Source of the DNA: an uncultured Eubacteriales bacterium
GTDB taxonomy: Bacteria; Bacillota; Clostridia; Oscillospirales; Oscillospiraceae
DNA length: 17,977 nt
NCBI GenBank assembly: GCA_900544705.1
Contig: UQWH01000040.1
Coordinates: 1 to 17,977 of the forward strand
Direction of reading: 5' to 3'
This document shows, piece after piece, positions 12,866-17,977 of the stretch. The notes below the pieces were generated by a model. That model worked only from the letters and a program-made list of their open reading frames with translations, ran no database searches and was not told where the DNA came from. The translations under genes were made by a program, and so were the position numbers. The stretch's first letter is position 1, and the number at the start of each line of letters is the position of its first letter.

Positions 12866-14602
12866 GTGCAGCAGCTGTTTTCCACAATTTTTGATTATTT
12901 TCAGGCCGGCGGTGCAAAACTAGCCGAGATCTTCTGTACGCTCTGGCGCTACATCGCGCCGCTGCTGGGCGTTCTGATCCTCTGGCGCTGCGCCAGACCT
13001 CTGCTGAAATTCCGCCGCGAGCCGGAAACGTGGGCGTGGCTCGTCATGCCGGACGGCAACCAGCTTCCGATCACCCACTGGGAGAACATCATCGGCCGCG
13101 GCCGCGGCTGTGACATTGTGGTGGACTTCCCCACCGTCTCCCGCAGCCATGCCGTACTGACGCGCTTTGACGACGGCAGCTGGTCCGTCACGGACATCGG
13201 CTCCCGCGGCGCGGTGATGGTCAACGGCAAACAGGCGACGCTCAGCGCCGTCGAGTACGGCGACCGCATCAACCTTGGCGGCGTGGAGATGATCCTCACG
13301 CCGGTCACGCAGGAGGAGGTGGAGGATCAGCTTGCCACGCGCACCAAGCCTCAGAACATGGGCTCCCCTGCGCTGACGCTGTTCTTCCTGACACTCTTCC
13401 AGCTCTTTACCGCATTCCAATTTGTCACCCATTTGCAGGCGGAAGCCATGTCCTCCGCCGTTCTGGGCTTCGCTGCCCTGATTGCCGTGGAGTGGCTACT
13501 GTTCTTCGCGCTGAAGCTGGCGCGCCGCAGCGGCTATGAGGTGGAAACACTCGCCTTCTTTCTTTCGACCATCGGTTTTGCCGTCATCGCCTCGGACGAT
13601 GCGACGAAAATCGGCAAGCAACTGATCTGTCTGGTCGGCGGCGTGTTCATTTATCTGATCATCGGCTGGTCCCTGCGCGACCTGACGCGCGCAAAGCGCT
13701 TCCGCTATGTTGCCGCCGTCGGCGGGCTGCTTCTGCTGGCGGCCAACCTCGTGTTCGGCACGGAGATCTACGGCGCGAAGAACTGGATCATGATCGGTCC
13801 CTTCTCCTTCCAGCCCTCGGAGCTGGTCAAGCTGTGCTTCATCTATGTCGGCGCTTCGACGATGGACCGCATCGTCACCAAGCGCAACCTGATCCTTTTC
13901 ATCGTCTATTCCGCGGCGATCTGCGGCTGTCTGGCGCTGATGAATGATTTCGGCACGGCGCTGATCTTCTTCGTTGCCTTTCTTGTCATCGCTTTCCTGC
14001 GCTCCGGCAGCTTTGCGACCATCGCGCTGGCCTGCGCCGCGACTGGCTTTGCAGGCGTTCTGGCCGTCCGCTTCCGGCCGCACATTCTCCGGCGTTTTGC
14101 CACATGGGGCCACGCATGGGATTACGCGCTCTCCACCGGCTATCAGCAGACACGCGCGATGATGTGCATCGCCTCCGGCGGTCTGCTCGGTCTCGGCGCG
14201 GGCAATGGCTGGCTGAAATATGTCGCCGCCTCCGACACCGATCTGGTCTTCGGCTTTGTCTGTGAGGAATGGGGACTGATCCTCGGCATCGTTATGGTCG
14301 CCGCCATTCTCATTCTAGGCGTGTTCGTCGTCCGCTCGGCAAAGGTCGGGCGCAGCAGCTTTTATACGATCGGCGCCTGCGCGGCCGTTTCCATTCTGAT
14401 GATCCAGACCATTCTGAACGTATTTGGCACGATGGATCTGCTGCCGCTGACCGGCGTGACCTTCCCCTTTGTGTCCAACGGCGGCTCCAGTATGCTCTCC
14501 TCGTGGGGCCTGATTGCCTTTATCAAAGCGGCGGACACCCGGCAGAACGCCAGCTTTGCCGTCCGGATGGTCAAGGCAGAGGAGGTGCAGCCGTATGAAT
14601 AA
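12866..14602 (+). CDS. FtsW/RodA/SpoVE-family SEDS protein with N-terminal FHA domain
   Basis: 578 residues from a GTG start. GGGAGGTGA (12853-12861) lies 4 bases before that GTG; the ATG at 12851 overlaps this site and has none of its own. One membrane helix (about 28-45) precedes a cytoplasmic FHA domain (about 54-145) with IGRG, SRSH and NGK motifs, which binds phosphothreonine. About ten helices of the SEDS domain follow, including the signature AKNWIMIGPFSFQPSELVKL. SEDS proteins polymerise lipid II into glycan strands together with a class B PBP; that partner is the next gene. The FHA fusion suggests that the enzyme is recruited or controlled by a PASTA-type Ser/Thr kinase, as the separate FHA proteins and RodA are in Actinobacteria. 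Confidence 0.94.
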   Translation: MQQLFSTIFDYFQAGGAKLAEIFCTLWRYIAPLLGVLILWRCARPLLKFRREPETWAWLVMPDGNQLPITHWENIIGRGRGCDIVVDFPTVSRSHAVLTRFDDGSWSVTDIGSRGAVMVNGKQATLSAVEYGDRINLGGVEMILTPVTQEEVEDQLATRTKPQNMGSPALTLFFLTLFQLFTAFQFVTHLQAEAMSSAVLGFAALIAVEWLLFFALKLARRSGYEVETLAFFLSTIGFAVIASDDATKIGKQLICLVGGVFIYLIIGWSLRDLTRAKRFRYVAAVGGLLLLAANLVFGTEIYGAKNWIMIGPFSFQPSELVKLCFIYVGASTMDRIVTKRNLILFIVYSAAICGCLALMNDFGTALIFFVAFLVIAFLRSGSFATIALACAATGFAGVLAVRFRPHILRRFATWGHAWDYALSTGYQQTRAMMCIASGGLLGLGAGNGWLKYVAASDTDLVFGFVCEEWGLILGIVMVAAILILGVFVVRSAKVGRSSFYTIGACAAVSILMIQTILNVFGTMDLLPLTGVTFPFVSNGGSSMLSSWGLIAFIKAADTRQNASFAVRMVKAEEVQPYE

Positions 14603-15965
14603 GATCGCTAAACGCACCTGGGCCGCGCTGGCGCTGGCTGGCGTGCTGCTGCTGGGACTTCTGATCATCGTCGTGCGCTATATGGTCGATTCCCCGGATT
14701 GGGTGACCTTCCAGAACAGCCCCCACGTCTACACCGACGGCGTGATGAACAGCGGACGCATCGTCGACCGCTCCGGCACGCTGCTGCTCGACGCAACAAA
14801 CGGTAAAACCTATGCCGAAAGCGGCACACTGCGCCGCGCGATGCTCCATCTGCTGGGGGACCGCGAAGGCAACATTCCTGCCTTCCTGTTGGCAAAGTAT
14901 GGCGACGAGCTGATCGGCTTTGACCGCTTCAACGGCACCTACTCCACTGGCGAGCGAGAAGGCCGGATGGAGCTCACCCTCAGCGCCGAGGCGCAGAAGG
15001 CCGCACTCAATGCGCTGGACGGCCGCAAGGGCACGGTCGGCGTCTACAATTACAAGACCGGTGAGATTCTCTGCATGGTGTCCTCCCCCACCTTCGACCC
15101 GGACGACGTCCCGGACGTGGCGGGCAATCCAGAGACTTATGACGGTGTTTATGTAAACCGATTCCTCTATGGTAATTACACGCCCGGCTCCATCTTCAAG
15201 CTGGTAACGGCAGCCGCGGCGCTGGAGCAAATCCCGGACATCGAGCAGCGCAGCTTTTTCTGCGAGGGCAGTGCGCAGGTCGGCGCGGAAACCGTCATCT
15301 GCAACGGCGTGCACGGCGAGCAGGATTTTCAAAGCGCGCTGGCAAATTCCTGCAATGTCGCTTTTGCGGAAATCGCAGCCGAGCTCGGCCCGGACACACT
15401 GACCGAGTACGTCCGGAAAACCGGGATCCTCTCCCGGCTTTCCTTCGACGGAACAAAGACCGCCGCCGGCAGCTTTGATCTGACCGGCGCAACGACCTAC
15501 GAGGCTGCATGGGCAGGTGTCGGGCAGTACACCGACCAGATCAATCCCTGCCAGTATATGACCTACATGGGCGCGATCGCAAACGGCGGACAGGCGGCAG
15601 TGCCCTATCTGGTGCAGAATGTGTATTTCGGAGATTCCCGCAAGTACAGCGCCTCCACTTCCAAGTGCGACCGCGCGCTCGACGAGGACACCGCCGACCG
15701 CCTTGCGGAAATGATGCACTACACGGTGCAGAACGTCTACGGCGACTGGTATTTCAGCGGCCTGTATGCGGGCGCAAAGTCCGGCACGGCCGAGGTCGGC
15801 AACGGTGAGCCGGCAAACGCCCTCTTCGCCGGTTTCGTCCAGGATGAGGACTACCCGCTGGCCTTTGTCGTCGTCGTGGAAAAGGGCGGCGGCGGCGCCT
15901 CCACCTGCGCACCCATCATCAGTCAGGTGCTCGACGCCTGCATCACCTCCATGAATATGGAATAA
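14595..15965 (+). CDS. Class B-type penicillin-binding protein (transpeptidase)
   Basis: 456 residues. A signal-anchor helix spans residues 8-28. The transpeptidase motifs are SIFK (Ser199 nucleophile, Lys202), SCN (252-254) and KSGT (395-398). It cross-links peptidoglycan outside the cytoplasmic membrane. The N-terminal module is short, unlike long PBP2/PBP3 proteins, which resembles the PbpA type that partners RodA in Actinobacteria. GGAGGT upstream and an 8-base overlap (ATGAATAA) with the SEDS gene show translational coupling, as expected for a SEDS-PBP pair. Whether it acts in elongation, division or sporulation cannot be told. Confidence 0.94.
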   Translation: MNKIAKRTWAALALAGVLLLGLLIIVVRYMVDSPDWVTFQNSPHVYTDGVMNSGRIVDRSGTLLLDATNGKTYAESGTLRRAMLHLLGDREGNIPAFLLAKYGDELIGFDRFNGTYSTGEREGRMELTLSAEAQKAALNALDGRKGTVGVYNYKTGEILCMVSSPTFDPDDVPDVAGNPETYDGVYVNRFLYGNYTPGSIFKLVTAAAALEQIPDIEQRSFFCEGSAQVGAETVICNGVHGEQDFQSALANSCNVAFAEIAAELGPDTLTEYVRKTGILSRLSFDGTKTAAGSFDLTGATTYEAAWAGVGQYTDQINPCQYMTYMGAIANGGQAAVPYLVQNVYFGDSRKYSASTSKCDRALDEDTADRLAEMMHYTVQNVYGDWYFSGLYAGAKSGTAEVGNGEPANALFAGFVQDEDYPLAFVVVVEKGGGGASTCAPIISQVLDACITSMNME

Positions 15966-15969
15966 AGGG

Positions 15970-16003
15970 CAGCCGGCCTGTGACGTTGATCACAGGCCGG
16001 CTG
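15970..16003. terminator. Bidirectional hairpin between PBP and azlD
   Basis: CAGCCGGCCTGTGA (15970-15983) and TCACAGGCCGGCTG (15990-16003) form a perfect 14-bp stem with a 6-base loop, between two convergent genes. T runs are poor on both sides. Confidence 0.75.
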
Positions 16004-16007
16004 TCAT

Positions 16008-16316
16008 CTATAGAGATTTTAAAATCAACTGCGTCACCAGGACGGCTCCGGAGCTGCTCAGCGCGACAACGATCAGGCTCTTGCCGCGGTAGGCAAGAAA
16101 CACCGCAGTGACCAAGGCTGCAATGCCGGAAACGAGGTTGCCGGTACTGCTGAGAATACTCGGAAAGGTCATGGCGCTGAGGCAGGCATAGGGAACATAA
16201 CGGAGAAAAGATTTTAGAAAACGGCTTTGGATGGGCTTACGAAACAGCGTCATGGGCAGCAGGCGGATGAGATAGGTCGTCAGCGCCATCGCCGCGATAT
16301 ATAGATAAATGCTCAT
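16008..16316 (-). CDS. azlD: AzlD-family branched-chain amino acid transport subunit
   Basis: 102 residues with about four membrane helices and the family-like motif TYLIRLLPMTLFRKP near the N-terminus. With AzlC it forms an exporter of branched-chain amino acids or their analogues. The start at 16316 overlaps the azlC stop by four bases (ATGA), showing translational coupling; upstream codons in the same frame belong to azlC's antisense-free but different frame. The gene ends 5 bases from a hairpin shared with the PBP gene. Confidence 0.9.
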   Translation of the reverse strand: MSIYLYIAAMALTTYLIRLLPMTLFRKPIQSRFLKSFLRYVPYACLSAMTFPSILSSTGNLVSGIAALVTAVFLAYRGKSLIVVALSSSGAVLVTQLILKSL

Positions 16317-17014
16317 GCGTCCTCCTTCACGGGGAACAGCCATGCGCAGACGGCCGCAGCCACCACCGTGCAGATCACGATGGAAACGCCCGGAGACACC
16401 TGCGACAGCGCGGGGACCCATGTAAAGAGACTGCTGCACGCGAGTGCCAGCAGCGCACAGATCAGGATGGGATGCTCCTTTTTTGCGGGCGGAACCACGA
16501 TCGCAATAAACATCCCGTAGAGCATGACTCCCAGAGCGCTCCGCAAATTCTCCGGTAATACCGATCCGGCAAGCGCCCCAAGCAGGGTTCCCAGCGTCCA
16601 GCCGAGTATGGGCAGGGTTCCAAGTCCAAGCAGATACGGCGTTGTCAGCGGTTCCTGCCGCGCCATGGCAAGGGCAAAGATCTCATCCGTATTGAAAAAA
16701 GCGATGACAAAGCGCGGAAGCAGACCGATTCTCTGCCCCATTCGCTGGCTGAGCGCCAGACTCATCAGGGCATAGCGGCTGTTGATCACCAGTTGGGTCA
16801 GCACCATCTCCCATAGCCCCGCCGAGGCGAGGATCAGCGTCAGTCCGGCAAACTGCCCGGCGCTGGTAAGATTGGTCAGGGAGATCAGCGTCGCCTCCAG
16901 CGGGCGGAGGCCCTGCGCCGCCGCGAGCGCGCCAAAGCCGAAGCTGACCGAAAAATATCCCATTCCCACAGGTATCCCCCGCCGGACGCCCATGGTATAT
17001 TCCTTCCGAAGCAT
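16313..17014 (-). CDS. azlC: AzlC-family branched-chain amino acid transport permease
   Basis: 233 residues from the ATG at 17014, which follows GGAGG at 11 bases; an upstream ATG at 17071 lies within the promoter and is not favoured. GIPVGMGYFSVSFGFGALAAAQG and TNLTSAGQFAG are typical of AzlC, as is the hydrophobic profile with about six to seven helices. The large subunit pairs with AzlD. Known AzlCD systems are controlled by Lrp-like AzlB; no such regulator is seen next to it here. Its promoter is at 17050-17078. Confidence 0.92.
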   Translation of the reverse strand: MLRKEYTMGVRRGIPVGMGYFSVSFGFGALAAAQGLRPLEATLISLTNLTSAGQFAGLTLILASAGLWEMVLTQLVINSRYALMSLALSQRMGQRIGLLPRFVIAFFNTDEIFALAMARQEPLTTPYLLGLGTLPILGWTLGTLLGALAGSVLPENLRSALGVMLYGMFIAIVVPPAKKEHPILICALLALACSSLFTWVPALSQVSPGVSIVICTVVAAAVCAWLFPVKEDA

Positions 17015-17049
17015 GCTGAAAAGAACCTCCAAAAAATGAACTCCAACAT

Positions 17050-17078
17050 ATTCTAGCAGTAAGCAGGCCAAAATTCAA
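17050..17078 (-). promoter_or_regulatory. Sigma-A promoter for azlCD
   Basis: Leftward TTGAAT (17073-17078), 17 bases, TAGAAT (17050-17055), again with TGC before the -10 box, as in the EIIC and HD promoters. Confidence 0.8.
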
Positions 17079-17444
17079 TCATTTATGATACCTTCGGTGA
17101 AAGAAATCCATACGGCTCTCCCTGCTGACCCGCAGCACGCTCTCTCACTTCATCTGGCACCGCGCTTGATCTTCCGCAATGAAAAGCCGCACCGCAAGGG
17201 TTTTGTTCAGCGTGGCAGTCGTGTTCATCCAAATTACTTTCATCAGGCAGGCTTCAGCGCATTGCCTTTGAAACTTGCCTGCCGTTTTCATCACGTCCCA
17301 AACACACACGAATCTTGTATGAAAGACGTCTGCCCCTTGTTCCTTCTTCCTTCCCGCAGTAAGAAAGAAGAAATTGAGAAGGTCTGTTGTCCATTTGTTG
17401 TCCAAGGTGAAAACGCCCAGCACAAAACAGGCTGAAAAGTATAG
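17079..17444. other. Non-coding stretch between azlC promoter and tRNA-Ala remnant
   Basis: I see no supportable gene in these 366 bases. Open frames here lack ribosome sites and convincing proteins. A pair of TGTTGTCC repeats 11 bases apart lies at about 17384-17402. The stretch is less GC-rich than the chromosomal genes, so it may be old mobile or decayed DNA. Confidence 0.4.
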
Positions 17445-17476
17445 AAAAACCATCGATTCCAAATGAAATCGATGGT
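17445..17476 (-). terminator. Terminator following the tRNA-Ala remnant
   Basis: Leftward ACCATCGATT, 8-base loop, AATCGATGGT (17449-17476) then T5 (17445-17449; the last stem A-T pair overlaps the run). It starts 5 bases after the tRNA 3' end, as a tRNA's own terminator would. Confidence 0.8.
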
Positions 17477-17480
17477 TATT

Positions 17481-17526
17481 TGGTGGAGATAAGCGGGATC
17501 GAACCGCTGACCTCTTGAATGCCATT
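17481..17526 (-). pseudogene. 3' half of tRNA-Ala(GGC): probable integration junction
   Basis: Leftward the sequence runs from anticodon loop ATGGCAT (anticodon GGC) through 3' anticodon arm TCAAG, T arm AGCGG-TTCGATC-CCGCT, acceptor strand TATCTCC and ACCA. The 5' half is missing: the bases before the loop read CGTCA rather than the CTTGA needed to pair, and no D arm or 5' acceptor strand follows to the right. This fits an att site where an element entered at the anticodon loop, leaving the displaced 3' end next to its original terminator. The intact copy would be at the element's far end, outside the window. Confidence 0.8.
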
Positions 17527-17681
17527 GACGGCCGCGGCAGCGTCCGTCAGGGGCAAGCGCTCCAAAAGGAAAAACCGTTGAAATGCAAGGGCTTTTTTCT
17601 CATTTGCCCGTTTCGCACACTTTACTTTTCTGCTTCATGTGCGCTTGAATTTTTGAATAGATTGCGTGTTTGTGGGGCTGA

Positions 17682-17977
17682 TTACAGCCCCATTTCTTTT
17701 ACCCTGCGATAGAACGTGTTGGGCTTCAAGCCCAGCTCTTTCATGGCGGCAGTGGCGGTGATTTCGCCCGCCCGCCACTTTTTGCAAAGGGCTTTCATCT
17801 GCGCTTCATCATAATCAATGGGCTTGCGGCCTTTATATTTGCCCTCGCTTTTGGCGATTTTAATTCCCTCACGCTGACGCTCCAAAATGTTCTCCCGCTC
17901 CAATTCCGCCAGCGCACCGAATACGGTCAGCATGAAGCGCCCCTGCGGGGTGGTGGTGTCGATGTTCTCTTTCAGAC
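17682..17977 (-). CDS. Serine recombinase (resolvase/invertase family), C-terminal part only
   Basis: 97 residues are visible; the catalytic N-terminus lies beyond the right edge. LKENIDTTTPQGRFMLTVFGALAELERENILERQREGI is the classic end of the catalytic domain and start of the long E helix. GRKPIDYD and a helix-turn-helix (ITATAAMKELGLKPNTFYRRVKE) form the DNA-binding tail, typical for Tn3-type resolvases and DNA invertases of about 185-200 residues. It can act as a resolvase, an invertase or a small-element recombinase. It lies on the element side of the tRNA-Ala junction, but small serine recombinases rarely target tRNA genes, so a separate tyrosine integrase would be expected further on. 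Confidence 0.93.
   Translation of the reverse strand, partial: LKENIDTTTPQGRFMLTVFGALAELERENILERQREGIKIAKSEGKYKGRKPIDYDEAQMKALCKKWRAGEITATAAMKELGLKPNTFYRRVKEMGL

Noticed and set aside
13496..14113. 205-codon leftward frame opposite the FtsW/RodA gene
   Set aside because: Charged, low-complexity mirror of membrane-helix codons.
14571..15719. 382-codon leftward open frame opposite the PBP gene
   Set aside because: Antisense shadow of a gene with complete catalytic motifs.
17145..17525. 126-codon leftward frame starting MAFKRSAVRSRLSPP
   Set aside because: Its start is the translated tRNA-Ala 3' half; the rest shows no motif or ribosome site.
1..17977. CRISPR array or rRNA genes
   Set aside because: No regularly spaced repeats of the needed length and no rRNA sequence were seen. 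The CTTGAAAATTGAATA stretch at 4305-4320 resembles rRNA spacer ends but no rRNA is adjacent.

Overview
The window looks like a gut-type Clostridia genome, most likely Oscillospirales. This is inferred from consensus sigma-A promoters with 17-base spacers, strong AGGAGG ribosome sites, a GC-rich core of genes, and an FHA-FtsW/RodA gene overlapping a small penicillin-binding protein. It holds three zones: a piece of a conjugative-type mobile element (1 to about 5.7 kb), a chromosomal stretch (about 5.7 to 17.5 kb), and the edge of a second element entering at a broken tRNA-Ala gene (17.5 kb to the right end).

Zone 1 reads mostly leftward: parA, parB, a lipoprotein with a proline-rich stalk, and the start of a large secreted adhesin with a thioester domain and a Cna-B/SpaA-like domain. 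An intrinsic terminator lies between the lipoprotein and the adhesin. About 590 bases lie between parA and the next gene; they contain nested perfect complementary segments, including an 8-bp closing stem about 200 bases apart, and look like an RNA of about 216 nt read toward parA. To its right a rightward unit carries a 36-residue HTH-like microprotein and a metallophosphoesterase, with a 59-residue hypothetical protein facing it. I see no integrase, relaxase or conjugation gene here, so calling it an ICE rests on gene company only.

Zone 2 holds: a small membrane-associated protein resembling DUF6110; a NapH-like membrane ferredoxin next to a PfoR-type EIIC permease (probable operon); an intracellular GH13 enzyme; an HD-domain hydrolase divergent from a WYL regulator; a stand-alone HIRAN protein; an alkyltransferase (Ogt); tRNA-Leu(UAG); the FHA-FtsW/RodA plus PBP pair for cell-wall synthesis; and AzlC/AzlD for branched-chain amino acid export. 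Several genes have clear promoters, and three leftward ones share TTGAAA or TTGAAT, 17 bases, then TAGAAT with TGC directly before the -10.

Zone 3 starts at 17526. The 3' half of a tRNA-Ala(GGC), with CCA end and its own terminator, is intact from the anticodon loop onward, but its 5' half is replaced by unrelated sequence. A serine recombinase, cut by the window edge, follows. This is the arrangement expected at one end of an element integrated in a tRNA gene.
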